Assembly (NCBI GenBank): GCA_037447655.1
Contig: JBBHKE010001405.1
Coordinates: forward strand, 126,001 to 190,000
Direction: 5' to 3'
Source: Zygnema cylindricum
Taxonomy: Eukaryota; Streptophyta; Zygnematophyceae; Zygnematales; Zygnemataceae
Length of the DNA: 64,000 bases
The notes under the pieces are model-generated. The model did not search any database. It had not been told where the DNA came from and saw only the letters and a list, made by a program, of their open reading frames with translations. Position 1 is the first letter of the stretch, and every line of letters begins with the position of its first letter. This document shows positions 1 to 11,437 of this stretch, piece by piece. Made by a program: the position numbers and the translations under genes.

Positions 1-597
1 ACCGCGCATTTGTTTCTTTATAGAAAATGATATCGCACATGTATTTATTACGGCTACGATTAAATATGAATTTAATCAGACGGCCGGATTAACGCCGAGA
101 TAGCGGAAGAGGATTTCGGCGGTTTATGACATCGCCACATCGGATGACATGTGGCGAAATAACATTGGATCGCGGCATCTCCGAGGATTACGGGAACAAA
201 TCCGGACATACCACGTGTCGATATTTAGGCCATGTACACCGGCAGCTGTACTTTTGTGTGCGGAGCTGCATTCAAATTGGCTCCGTACATCAATAGATAG
301 AGTCCTTGAGAGAGATAAGACTTATAAAAATTTGGAGATAGGACCCTCTCTCGTAGAGAGCTTCTGTACAAAAGGTCAACTTTGACCCTCCATAACTTAC
401 TGCTCAGAGGAGAAAATTTAGAGATTCTTTTTGCTATCAACTCATGGGAGTCTTGCCTTCACAGGGGTGAAGTTGGTTAGTGTTATTGTCTGCTAGGGTT
501 GTAGTTGTTTTTGCTGAAACACAAATTGGTTAGTGTTATCCTAGAGGCTTCTTGGAAGCTGTCCACTCTGAGGACTTATGGAGGTCTCACAGTTTCA
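1..597 (+). repeat. C1 copia LTR, right-hand part (element E3)
   Basis: The window opens inside an LTR. Its end is the conserved ATGGAGGTC...GTTTCA, seen also at 63841 and 49816 (reverse). It carries a TATA-like TTATAAAAAT near 315-325 and the segment at 355-420 shared by all C1 LTRs. Directly after the LTR end the sequence is minus-strand integrase of another copy rather than a primer-binding site. So this is probably the right LTR of a plus-strand element lying mostly left of the window and inserted into E2. The tRNA-like module expected near the LTR start is off-window. Confidence 0.75.
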
Positions 598-2490
598 TGT
601 TTCATGGAGTTTTTCGCTCCATGCTTTATATTGTCTAAAAAAATCTGGAGCTTCTGACTTGTTTTTCAAAAAATACACCCTAGAATACCGAGACCATTCA
701 TCAATGATAGTCATCATAAATCTCTTAACCCACGGTGAGGGCACTTTGGCCGGTCCCCAAATATCTGTGTGTACTAGATCTAGAATTTTTTCTCCCCTAT
801 TGGTGGTTATTTTGGGAAAGGGCAATCTGTATGCTTTACCTTGAGCACATCCACTACAATCATTTAGATTCTCACTCTCATTGAACTGAATTCCTTCCAC
901 CACTCCCATCTTTTTCATCTCTTTTAGCATATGTAGATTCACATGCCCAAGCCTCTTATGCCACATGATTTTATCATGAACACCAACATAATAAATTTTG
1001 TTATTTTCATTGCTTAAAATCAGCCTAAACATCCCTTGGCTACCTTTTTCAGAGGTGAAATAAAATCCTCCTCAAAACTAGCAGTAAAGACTCCTTTCCT
1101 AGTGCTAGTATCAAAACCCTTATCATCTAATACAGACGTAGAGATGAGGTTTTGTTCAGCTCCAGAATAAACAATACATCAAAGAATGTAACTATAAATG
1201 TCTTTCCTTCTACCAATACTTTCAGATCTACCGATCCTACAAGAGTAGTACTAACTATCCTCCCATCCCCGTACTCTATCACTACGGTGGGAATCTTTTT
1301 TATCTTAGTGAACAAGTATTATCCTTACAGATGTGCATAAAGGCACCTGAATCTACAATCCATCCTGCTTCACCTTTCAATCCACCGAAAGCATATTTAT
1401 GCTTTCGTGGAATTTCTTCCTCGTTTGTCGCTTCCAACTCCTCATCAAATGAAGCTCATCGTCCTCGTCTTCGGATTCCACCTCATGTACCTTTATCACA
1501 AGGGCCTTTTTCTTTCCTCTCAGGGCTCCACTGGTCTGCCCCTCCTTTAACCGAAGCTCGGTTAGCTTAGTGCACTCCGCCATATAGTGTCCTGGTTTCT
1601 TACAGATATGACATAAACCCTTGGGAGCCCGTGGTCTGAACTCGTCAGTCGGAATTTTCTACTCTTCCCCTCCGCAATTTTTAATCGGTCTCTCGGAATC
1701 CTTGTTCCTCCTGTCCGTCCTAGCTGCCAAGGCTTGCCCACTCTCTCCTCCCTTTCGGATCTCAATTGTATTCTCCCGAACGAGAATCATTCCTACCACA
1801 GAGTTCCATATCCACCTTGAGTCCGGCAAGTCCTGCACACGGTTGACTATGTTCTCGAACTCATCGGGTAGCTTCATCTGTAGACAGTTAACCTTTTCTT
1901 TTTCACTAAAATCTTTTCAAACACTCTCTAGCTCCATGAAAAATGTAGCAAGCTCATTGCAAAAATCAAACATCTTCCCCCCTTTGTTTACATACTTGTT
2001 AACTTTTTGATGAGCCAACTGTTGTTGTTGAATTGTACCATTTATGTACATCTCTATAAGAGCCATCCAAAGATCGGATGCCTTTTTTACCTGCAAATGA
2101 GGACATGCAAGTCCTTGAGTGAGATGGCGGAGGATGAAGTGCTTTGCCACCATATTGTTGAAGTCCTAGGTATCAGTATCATTCTCCTCGTTCCTCCGAA
2201 TAGGTGACATGAATGCCGAACTAGTTGCTATTGGTGTGGTCATCTCCTTCTCCTCTCCTTTGTCCACCACCTCTCCTTCCTTTTTCTCCTCCGTTGATGA
2301 TGGATTTGCATCTTTAGTGAATCTGCCTATAGTAAACCCTGGAGGTATTCCAAGACTGGATGGGCGCCTCACCCGTCAACTCACTATTCCCCAAAATTGT
2401 TTCTCACATGCAGCTCTCCTCATCATACTTTCCCAGTGTATGAAGCTAGCTCCATTGAATATGGGCACCCTAGATGGTGGGCCCATAATC
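598..2490 (-). pseudogene. Broken Ty1/copia gag-protease-integrase (E2)
   Basis: Minus-strand internal region of a C1 copia element, read from 2490 down to 598. Gag starts at the primer-binding site as MGPPSRVPIF and shows the capsid-type helical region at 2153-1659. A CX2CX4HX4C zinc knuckle (CHICKKPGHYMAEC) lies near 1617-1576. The aspartic protease motif WIVDSGA lies near 1365-1340. The integrase HHCC domain (WHKRLGHVN ... CSGCAQGK) is at about 965-840 and the first catalytic Asp (HTDIWGP) at about 780. The frame is broken at several points, for example between 2153 and 1877 and around 1330-1315. The sequence stops inside the integrase core where the E3 LTR abuts, so the second and third catalytic residues, reverse transcriptase and RNase H are missing. 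It cannot be autonomous. Confidence 0.85.
2477..2490 (-). other. Primer-binding site of E2, anticodon-arm type
   Basis: Immediately after the LTR end the minus strand reads ATTATGGGCCCACC. From memory of plant initiator tRNA-Met, this is complementary to its anticodon arm (GGTGGGCCCATAA), not to the CCA end. Drosophila copia is known to use a half-tRNA primer of this kind. The gag frame reads through the site. Confidence 0.75.
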
Positions 2491-3539
2491 TGCAACTCTA
2501 AGACCTCCATAGGACCTTAGAGTATGCAGCTCACACGAAGCGTCTAGGATAACCCTGACCCCTTTGTCTTTCAGCACGAATGACCACCACCTTGGCAAAC
2601 AAAAACTCTCACTACCTTCATTTCTATGAAGGGACTCCCGTGAGTTTATAGCAAAAATAATATCTGAATTTGCTCCCCTGGGCAGTAAGTTATGGATGGT
2701 CAAAGTTTGACCTTTTGTACAGAAGCTCTCTCGGAGAGAGGGTCCTATCTACCAATTTTTTCTAAGTCATATCTCTCTCTAAAACTCTATCCACTGACAT
2801 ACGGCACCTATCATATTGTTGTATCGTACATAAAATTACAGCTGCCAGTGTACTTTATCTACGAACATTGTACAACATGACAAAAATGTCGACACGTGTC
2901 TTTTCTAGATTTGTTTCCGTAATCCCTGGAGATGCCGAAATTCAATGTCGTGGTGCCACGTGTCATTCGATGTGGCGGCAACCATAAACCACCGAAATCT
3001 TCTTCCGCGATCTCGGCATGCTTTCTGGCCATCCGATTGAATGCCAATTTCAATCGTAGCCGTCATAAATAGTTGTGATGTATTTGTTTTTTTATCGAAA
3101 CAAATGCGCGGTACTTATTTATTCTTCGTACTCGTAATCCGTACTTTTATAACTGACTCTATACATCCCGTATATAGTTTGTTGATAAATAAATTAGTCT
3201 ACATGTTAACGTTTAAATACGTAATACACTCTATATCACTTACCACTAATTTTAGACTAAATGGATGAGGTTACCGGCTACCAGCGGCATTTCCCATCCA
3301 TAGGTACCAGGATGAAATCCTCTAGGCGACAACTATCTTTTAGTAAATTAAATACTTCACTACCCCGTCAATCTTTGGATAGCATAGGAAGCCATGACAC
3401 TAGCTTCCTCTCCAACTTCTCAGTGATTGTAACAAGTGTGAGAGTTAGAGAGAGAAGTTAGAGTCAGACTGCCTCGGCTTCTCTTTTTGCACTTTTATTT
3501 TAGTCCTAGAAAATACTAAAATAACCATCAATTTCTACA
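2491..3539 (-). repeat. C1 copia 5' LTR (E2)
   Basis: An LTR of 1049 bp in minus orientation, from TGTAGAAATT (3539) to GAGTTGCA (2491). It aligns along its length with the LTRs at 35240, 43307 and 61944. Its outer edge abuts plus-strand integrase of E1 at 3540, so E2 appears to have inserted into E1. The flanking 5 bp are GCTGG; the partner target-site copy is off-window or lost. Confidence 0.8.
3253..3322 (+). other. tRNA-like module in E2 LTR (antisense)
   Basis: The D-arm/A-box-like AGACTAAATGGATGAGG is followed about 50 nt later by a B-box-like CAGGATGAAATCC. It lies about 217 bp from the LTR start, on the strand opposite the element. There is no acceptor stem or CCA end, so it is not a functional tRNA gene. 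Confidence 0.55.
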
Positions 3540-6149
3540 GCTGGCCAGAGTGCCCTCACCCGGGGGGAAGTAATTTATAATGATTATCATCGATGATTGG
3601 TTTCGGTATTCTTGGGTGTATTTTTTGAAAAAAAAGTCAGAGGCTCAAGAATGTTTTAGACAATATAAAGCTTGGAGTGAAAATCTTCATGAAACCTCAA
3701 TCAAGAGAGTAAGGAGTGATAATGGTTGAGAGTATACCCTTAACCAGTTTGAGGATATTATGAGAGAAGATGGAGTGGAACACTAAAAGACAGTTCTTGA
3801 AAATCTTCAGCAGAATGGTGTGGCTGAAAGATTAAATAGAACACAGGGTGATAGTGTTAAGAGTAATATGTCAAATAACAAGATACGAAAGAAGTTTTGG
3901 GCCGAAGAAATGAACTGTGAAAATTATCTCAAGAATAAAGTTCTTACCTCAGCTATAAAAGATCAAACACCTTATGAGAGATGGACAGGCCGAAAACCAG
4001 ATGTTTCACAATTAAAGGTTTTCGGTTGTCAAGTGTTCAGTTTAGACACAAATTGATCAAACTGGAAGTTAGATCCAAAAGGAAAACCAGGATAAATACT
4101 ACGATATGATGAAGATGTAAAAGGATATAGAGTGTATGATATTAAGAGAGAAGATATAATCTTAGTAAAGCATCTAGTGGTTATGGATGAAGGGAAATCT
4201 ATATTTTCCTTAAAGCATACAAAGAGAGTCAGATTCAGATTCGAGTTAGAAAATTCTGATGACTTTGAGCTTCCTAACTATCCAAGATTTCAAGAAGATA
4301 AAGATCTTGCAGGTACAAATCAGATCGAGAAGGACCCAAATGTGGAACCCTTAGTATCATTCCCAACCGAAGCGGAAGACATAGTGGAAATCGACTCGGA
4401 ACAAAGGATAGGGGAGAAGTAGAAACTGTTCGGAAGAATCCAATAGAGCCATCTATTTTGGCAACCAATTTAATGGAGGAAGAAGAAGCAGCTAAAGACT
4501 GCAAGAGAGACAAGTTGACAATAAGGTAACCAAACTGTCTCACCCTGATGAACCTCAAACTTATAATGAGGAAATGACTTCTCCTGAGAGAAACCGGTGG
4601 AAGACAACCATTAATGAGGAGATGGCCTCAATTATGGTGGCCGATACATGGGAATTGGTGGATTGTCCCCCTGACACAAAGCCACTTGGGTGTAAGTGGG
4701 TGTTTAAGCTGAAACTCAACCCTGATAACACCATTGAGAGCTATTAGGCTCGGTTAGTGGCGAAAGGATTTACCCAAAAAGAGGGAATTGACTACAAGAA
4801 GACTTTTGCCCTTGTCGTCAGGTTTCCCACCGTCCAGATACTTCTCAGTCTAGCGGCAGCAGAATACATGGAAGTACATCTGATGGACATCAAGACGGCC
4901 TTCCTACATGGAGAGTTGGAAGAGGGTATTTTTATGCGACTGCTTGAAGGATTTGTGGAGCAAGGGGAGGAGAGCAAGGTATGCCGATTGATCAAATCTT
5001 TGTATGGGCTGAAACATGCGCCCCGGCAATGGAATAAGAAGCTCGATGAGTTTCTTACCGGTTTGGGATATATTCAGATTAGCTCAGATCACTCGATTTA
5101 TTTTTTTGAAGATGAGGAAGGAATTATTTTTATTGCAATTTTTGTTGATGATTTTCTTGTTTTAAGCAAATCTTTGGATAGAATTAATAGGTTGACAAAT
5201 GACCTAAAAGGAAGATTTGAGATAAAGGATATGGCAGAAGCAAGGTATATTTTGGGAATTCAGGTAAAGAGAGAAAATGATAAAAATATCATAAGATTAA
5301 CTCAGAAGGAAGCAATTGGAAACATGTTAAAGAGATTCCAAATAGACAAGGCAGATAGTTTTACCTCTTTAATGGAACTAAAGAAGGGAAGTGAGGGGAG
5401 TGTGGAAGATGGAGTTATAATCTTGGATTATGAGTTAGGCCCTGAAGAGAAAAGATTTATGCAGACCATCCCTTATAGACAAGTAGTGGGCAGCCTAATA
5501 TATTTCATGAATTTGACCCGTCCGGACATAGCCACAGTTGTAGAGAGTACTAAGTAGGAGTCTGAATGCTCCCACTAAGAAAGATTAGGAGGCAACTAAG
5601 AGAGTCCTTAGATATCTCACAGGGACTAGTGATTTATGGTTGCATTTGGGTGGGAACAATACTCACATCACCACTTCGAGTGATGCCAACTATAGGGATG
5701 CTCTTATGAGGAGATGCACGTCTAGATATGTATTGTATGTGGGTGATGGGGCTTGTTGCTGGAGCAGCAAGCAGCAAAAGATCATTGCTCAGTCCACCAT
5801 GGAGGCTGAGTTCATGGCTTCTTGCTTTGTTATAAAAGAATAAATTTGGGTCAAGTCTTTGTTTGGTGAGCTTGGTCATCTTAAGAGTGGTGTCCAAAAG
5901 GTGTTTTGTGATAATCAGGCAGCCATTGCCATTTCTGCCAATCGTAGCATCACTTTAGAGCCAAACACATGGAAATTGGACTTAGCTTACTTAAGGTGAA
6001 AGTAGAAAACAAGATAATCAGTTTGGAGTATAAACCAAAGAGTGAAATAGTAGCAGATATGATGACCTAACTTGTGCCTTCCCTCAAACTATTTTTTTGC
6101 AGGGAGAGGTGTGGTCTTAAATTAAAGAGTGACTAGAAAATAAAAGGAG
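3540..6149 (+). pseudogene. Broken Ty1/copia pol: integrase core, RT, RNase H (E1)
   Basis: Plus-strand 3' half of a C1 element. It begins in the integrase core (a form of PAKVPSP) at 3540, passes the second catalytic motif (RSDNG, followed by a stop) near 3712, and reaches a region where the third catalytic Glu appears replaced (LQQNGVAERLN, about 3805-3840). Integrase C-terminal pieces are at 3820-4056 and 4132-4422. Reverse transcriptase is the longest piece, 4757-5557 (266 codons), with MDIKTAFLHGEL and the active site FVDDF at about 5145. RNase H follows (5640-5843: SDANY, WSSKQQK, STMEAEFMAS). Stops at 4054, 4420, 4745, 5557 and 5841 break the frame. A purine-rich tract (AAATAAAAGGAG) at 6138-6149 precedes the 3' LTR. 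Not autonomous. Confidence 0.88.
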
Positions 6150-6648
6150 TGTAGAAATTAAAGGTTCTTTTAGTATTTTCTAGGTTTTTTGTAAAACATA
6201 AATTGCGGAAAAAAAGCAGAGGCAGTTTGCCTCTAACTCCTTTCTTCAACTCCCACACTTGTCGGACTCGCTGAAAGTTGGAGTGGGAGCTAGAGCCATG
6301 GCTACCTATGCTATCTAAGGGAGACAGACAGTAGATTGGTAGATTTGCCCAAATGGTACTTGACGAACCCAAGATTTGAACCTATTACCTATCGTCCGTC
6401 AAAGCCGCCGGTAGCCGGTAGTTCTATCCAATTAGTCTACGACCAAGGTTACGTAATATATGGTTTGATAACTATATAAATGTTTACATGTAGACTATTT
6501 AATTTAACGGAATATTAGGACATAGATACAGTTTGAATTGTACGGGATAAGGAACATCTCAAAATGGATACCGCGCATTTTGTTTCGACACGGAAACAAA
6601 TATCGCGCAAGTATTTATAACGGCTACGATGCAAAGTCATTTTTTGAA
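6150..6648 (+). repeat. C1 copia 3' LTR, truncated (E1)
   Basis: Starts with TGTAGAAATTAAAGG right after the polypurine tract and aligns with the first half of the LTR at 61944. Similarity stops after the CGGCTACGAT block at about 6648, where unrelated sequence leading into the Harbinger transposase begins. The promoter-proximal and 3' parts of the LTR are missing. Confidence 0.75.
6366..6443 (-). other. tRNA-like module in E1 LTR (antisense)
   Basis: On the minus strand the A-box-like GACTAATTGGATAGAAC is followed by the B-box-like AGGTTCAAATCTTGG. It begins about 216 bp from the LTR start, matching the E2 module position. Confidence 0.55.
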
Positions 6649-6715
6649 TCTCACATTGAAAGTTGTGATTGATTTTGCATGATCACACCAGAAAAAAAAA
6701 GCTCGTTATGCACCT

Positions 6716-8198
6716 ATGATGAAACAAGTAATTACCTCCGCATTAACCACAATCTTACAACTATTAACGACAATACTACTGCCATCATTATTACTTAACC
6801 ATCATGGTCGGAGAAGAATACGGGACGTCATTGAACATGTGCTATCGGAAATCGTACGAGGGTTACTGCACCAACTATCCATTGTACAAACCAATGAGGA
6901 TGGTGACTATTACATTGTACTAAGGACTTTACATTGGGTTGATGAAGTATTACCTCAGTATACAACAAAACGGTTTCGGCAACTATTTCGGCTTAGAAGA
7001 GATAGCGTTCAGTTTTTGGTGAGAGAACTAAATAACCTCACCACTAGAACCCCTCCCTAGATTGAAAAACATTACAAATAGAAAACTAGCTACAGAAAAA
7101 TAAATATTAATTGCGTTGATGAGAGTAGGGCACCAAAGAGGGGTTATACGTACAGCAAAGCAATTCAGAATAGGGCGTTCGACTGTGGGCAAGGTGTTTA
7201 GGAGAGTTATGGCGGCCATTACAAAAAGGCTAGGGCATTGGATTAGATGGTCCACGGAGGAGGAACTTCAAGAAGTCAAAGATATCTTTGATCATAAAAA
7301 AGGGTTACCAAATTGCGTTAGTGCAATAGACTGAAAACATATCGAGATTACCTTTGGCAAAGGATTCTTAGCCATAGATTATTTTGACGCCATAAAGAAG
7401 TATTCGACAGTAGTCCAAGCTATTGTAGACCACAAGATGAGAATTATAGACCTTAACTTGGGGGCCCCAAGATCCATGCATGATTTGATAATATTTAAAA
7501 GATCAAAATTGGGGAAGGATTTCAAGAGACGCATGAAAGAAAATGGAAAAGCATTCAATGGGGAAATATTACACTGTTTCCTTATCTCGTCGAGATGCTT
7601 GGTACGCACTCCACCCTAACCTCGTCTCCCTTATCCAGGCTTAAAACTCACTGCGTCCCAAAAAAAAATCAATTTTCAACATCCTGCAACAAGGATGGTT
7701 GTTGAAAGAGTGTTTAGAAAACTAAAGTCACAATGGAGACATCTTCAAAAGGTGTACCACCCGCAGAGGGAAACATTGGTGTCTTGTATTCTAGGCGCGT
7801 GCATACTGCATAACATTTTCATTGTGAGAGGCGAGCTGGATTTTGGTTGGGAGTCGGAGTTTGTAAAAGAGAAAGCCAATGCCTTAAATGGATTTCTCGA
7901 AAATCCTTCTCGTAGGTCTCGAGTCGAAGAACGACGAGCACGGAATAGTGGGGAAATGGAAAGAAGACCAAAAATTTGTCGTTCTTCTAAAATACGTGGT
8001 GCTGCGATAAGAGAGGTGTTATGTAATTACGTCTTGCAATGAGGCAATAATGATCAGAATGGAAATAGAGTCTACGTTACGGACACAGAAGATGAAAGGG
8101 AAGAAGATATGGTGATTATAGAAAGCGTTGAAAATGAAGAAGCCGATGATGGTGGTAGTGATAGAACTGAAAGTGATGGAATGGAAGTCGAAAATTAA
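6716..8198 (+). pseudogene. PIF/Harbinger transposase, decayed
   Basis: Pieces of one DDE transposase of the PIF/Harbinger superfamily lie in order. The N-terminal region is 6716-7060 (FRQLFRLRRDSVQFLVREL, like the family's conserved start). The helix-turn-helix region and first catalytic Asp are at 7116-7334 (GRSTVGKVF ... GLPNCVSAID). The central DDE region at 7381-7619 has VQAIVDHKMRIID and GAPRSMHDLIIF. The C-terminal block at 7695-8042 has VVERVFRKLKSQW and ILGACILHNIF. An in-frame TGA ends that block at 8042, but the frame continues another 51 codons to TAA at 8198 as a very acidic tail. Stops at 7060 and 7334, a frame change around 7619-7695 and the late TGA make it inactive. No clear terminal inverted repeats or target duplication were found. 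Confidence 0.85.
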
Positions 8199-8278
8199 TG
8201 AAGTTGATGTTGTATGCTTCAAAAGATAAGTTTTTTTTTGCATGTTTTTTTTTTTTTTCAATAGTTGTATTTTAGTTT

Positions 8279-8475
8279 GTGAATATTTCATAAAGAGGGC
8301 ACTATCGGAGTTTGAAATGGGAATTTACTTTTTCAGTCACTATCTTCAATGTTTTTTTTATGTTTTTTTTTTTCGACAGTAGTATTTTTTTTCGTGAATA
8401 TTTCATAAAGTGGGCACCATTGGAGTTTGAAATGGGAATTTACTCTTCCCGTCACTATCTTCGAGAGTTTCAAAT
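8279..8475. repeat. Two-copy tandem duplication, about 115 bp
   Basis: GAATATTTCATAAAG and the following stretch (GGGCAC..., GTTTGAAATGGGAATTTAC, CACTATCTTC) occur at 8281 and again at 8396. T-runs separate the copies. The duplication lies in the 3' flank of the Harbinger transposase and is probably part of that element's tail. The remaining A/T-rich sequence from 8475 to 9060 shows no gene. Confidence 0.75.
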
Positions 8476-9059
8476 GTAACGGAATGTGTAATTCCATTTA
8501 TATATTCATGGACATCACTCTCACATTTTTTCCCAATCCGGTTTTTTATGTTGTGTATGTTTCCAATTAATTGTTTTTGGTAGTTTTTTATCTTATTCTC
8601 TGTAATGATTATTGAATAAGTGTAAAACTCTAACACATGCACGTTTCACTAATCTTCAATATGAAACAAATGTTGATTAGAAATCAAATTTCAATACTTC
8701 TTCAAAAATTGTTAATTAAATATCTACTGGTGTACCTATTGAAAAAATGATGCTACAACGTGTTCATGGATTACAATAATAACATGCAACGAAACCTCAG
8801 CAAACTGAAAGTGAAATTAGTTAAACAACTTCAAATACTGGAATATTGGCGTAACTATAAAACACCAAACACCTGAAAAGAAGACGAAACATTCAATGGA
8901 AAAATTACCCTTAGAACATAAAAAAAAACTTCACGCTAGTAAAAATATATATGCATAATATAATATGGATATTCAAAAAACCAAACTTCAATAGCTTACA
9001 AAGCAAAGAGTAGGGTAAGAGACGACATATTCCTTCAATTTATGTGAAAAACGGAAAAG

Positions 9060-9600
9060 AAAATTCTTAAAACCAACTATACGAAACATCAAATTTTTTA
9101 CATCAAAAAAGGCCAAAAATGGCCTTAAATCATCAAAACATCAAAACATGAAAGAAACGACCTCAAACATAATGTTTTCTGTTTTTTTTTGCAATTGAAC
9201 GCGAATGAAATCCACGTAATATTCATGTATAAATCAGAAAAGGAAAGTTGCACAACCAACTATACGAAACATCACATTTTTTACTTCAAAAAGGGCCAAA
9301 AAATGCCTTAAACCATCATAGTTTGCAAATAAAAAAAACGACCTCAAGCATAATGTTTTCTGTTTTTCAAGCTTCTAAACCCAAATGACATCCACGTAGT
9401 ATTCATGTATAAAACAGAACAGAAAATTCTTAAAACCAACTACACGAAACATCACATTTTCTACATGAAAAGGGCCAAAAAATGCCATAACCCATCACAA
9501 TTTGCACATCAAAGAAACGACCTCGAACATAATGTTTTCTGTTATTTTTTGCCACTGAAGGCAAATGAAATCCTTCTAGTTTTTCATAATAACTTACGAA
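9060..9600. repeat. Three-copy tandem repeat, about 181 bp
   Basis: The block CCAACTATACGAAACATCA starts at about 9073, 9256 and 9436, giving spacings of 183 and 180 bp. Each unit also carries AACGACCTC, CATAATGTTTTCTGTT and a TTCATGTATAAA-like end. The short reading frames across it are by-products of the repeat. Confidence 0.85.
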
Positions 9601-9659
9601 ACATCTTCGGTATCTAAAATTATAAAATGTTAGCCTTTCATAATTCTCTCCGTGTTTGA

Positions 9660-10480
9660 CGTCATTGCCGAAGTCACACGTCATTGCCGAAGTCACTTCA
9701 GAGACAACCTTTCCAAGAGCGTTCACAACGGTTCCAATTGGTAACGGCTCCAATTGGTTCTTTCTGTTGATCAAACTGTTTATCCATCTGTTTATCCAAC
9801 AGTTTGTTTTGTTGGTCAAATTGGTCCTTGGTTAATTTTTCAAGGGTTTTGTCCACCTTTTCGACGATCTCGAGAGCTATATTAGAGCGGTCCTCTTAAA
9901 AAAACTTGACCCACACCTCTTTTGCGTTTTCTTTCGGTTGAAAAGTTGTCTCCGTCGGAATGGGATCCAAGATCTACTCCACTCTCGTCACTTTCTTTTT
10001 TCTCTCCCACTTCCTCTCCATTTTCAAATGTACCCTCTTCAAAAGGTTTCCCCCCACTGTTGTTCTATTGTTTTTACATCCTTGACTTGTCGGATCTCCC
10101 CCCAAAATTTTGGTGTCCTCTTGTTCTTCAAAATCTATTTCCACTGTTGGCGCCTCATTCCCAGTGTCCCAATACACTTTTGGGTCAACAACATCCCTCT
10201 TATTCATCTAGCTGTCCATTTGATCGAATAATAACTACGCAAATGAAACTACCAAACCATTGTTAGATCTTTTTTTTTTACTCATTAAAAAGTAGGTTTG
10301 GACTCCACTTTTTTTTCCGTGGTCTTTTATCTTTTTGTAGTCGTTGGAGAGATTGTTCCATTTTTTTCGCACTCGCACCAGTCACGCTCCACTCCACCCT
10401 CTTTGCGCGCCCTCGAGATGCTTTCCCAATTTTCTGCTCTTGACCCAAATTTGGCCTTTGCACTTCTTTCTGGGTATGTT
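9660..10480 (-). pseudogene. Decayed minus-strand frame, possibly the Harbinger accessory protein
   Basis: Minus-strand pieces at 10463-10278, 10207-9974 and about 9895-9700 read as lysine- and glutamine-rich coding-like sequence, for example KRVHLKMERKWERKKK and DQFDQQNKLLDKQMDKQF. They are interrupted by several stops. PIF/Harbinger elements normally carry a second, Myb/SANT-like gene near the transposase, and position and composition fit its charged C-terminal part. No tryptophan-repeat Myb core is visible, so the assignment is tentative. The overlapping plus-strand frames (9922-10266, 10298-10693) look like complementary shadows. Confidence 0.3.
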
Positions 10481-10748
10481 AAAATTCTTATGTTTTTGCT
10501 TCGTCGAGAAGCCCTATCTCATAAGGGTTCCAATTTCCATTCCTATTCATTGGGCTCATATTTTCTTTCTTCAAGGATTTTCCTTTGTTTGAAGCTTCGT
10601 TTCTTGATGTTTTCTAGCGTTAAGGCGGACTCATTGTATTTTCATGAAATAAACTCTGCGTTTGGGGAGGAGAAAAGGCAGATGCACATCTAATTGTCCG
10701 TTTACAAGGCAAAGGGTGGAATGGAGTTCTAATTATGTTAAGAAAGGG

Positions 10749-11394
10749 TGATAGGAATAAGAGTCAAATCGGAATGCGCTCACAATCACTCAAATATTTC
10801 AATGCGGAAGCAAAATTAAAATCAAAACAAACATTATAACACATTGAAAGCTCATTATCCAAGATAGAGGCAAATAGAATACTCAATAAAATAAACTCAT
10901 ATTAACTCAATCCTTAAACATTACACTTTACTTAATTTTCTTTCTAATTAATTGTACGAAACTCACACGATGGCTTTTTAACTTAGCCACAAAAATAATC
11001 TAGAACACTATTTCTAGAAGTGTCTAATTGTACTTAGACGCAAATATGGTACAACGCAAAGTGAAACTACTAGAAACAAAACAGACAAGTCTTTGTACGA
11101 CAAACTTAACTTACGCAAAACGAAACCACTAGACGTACGTCGCGCGAAACGAAACTTCTCGATGTAGGTACTAGAACTTAAACGAAACAAAAAATAAACC
11201 AAATCAAATCAAATCGCGTACACGAGAAACGTACACGCACGAAATACAAAATCAAACTAAACGAAACAAAACCAAAATACGCAAACCGACGCATGACCAA
11301 AATCAAATGAAACTGACGAGCGACTAAATCTATACCACACTTAGTATGAACCAACATTACGTAAACGTAGATTCTAACATTGATAATCCTAACA
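10749..11394 (-). repeat. 3' LTR of C2 element
   Basis: 646 bp, near-identical to 16154-16811. It lacks the tRNA-like module present in the C1 LTRs. Confidence 0.92.
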
Positions 11395-11404
11395 ATCCCC
11401 CTTT
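11395..11404 (-). other. Polypurine tract of C2 element
   Basis: The minus strand reads AAAGGGGGAT immediately upstream of the 3' LTR start TGTTAGG. This is the expected primer for plus-strand DNA synthesis. Confidence 0.8.
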
Positions 11405-11437
11405 CAATGTTGGATCTATACTAAATCTTAAACAAAC

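Noticed and set aside
590-3545. Simple inversion or autointegration of a single copia element
   Set aside because: Both junctions fall in integrase, but the inverted and direct segments overlap by about 120 bp rather than sharing a 5-bp site, so nested insertion fits better. Not excluded without left-hand sequence.
9922-10693. Overlapping plus-strand frames of 82-131 codons
   Set aside because: Low-complexity, Ser/Phe/Leu-rich and opposite coding-like minus-strand pieces, as expected for complementary shadows.
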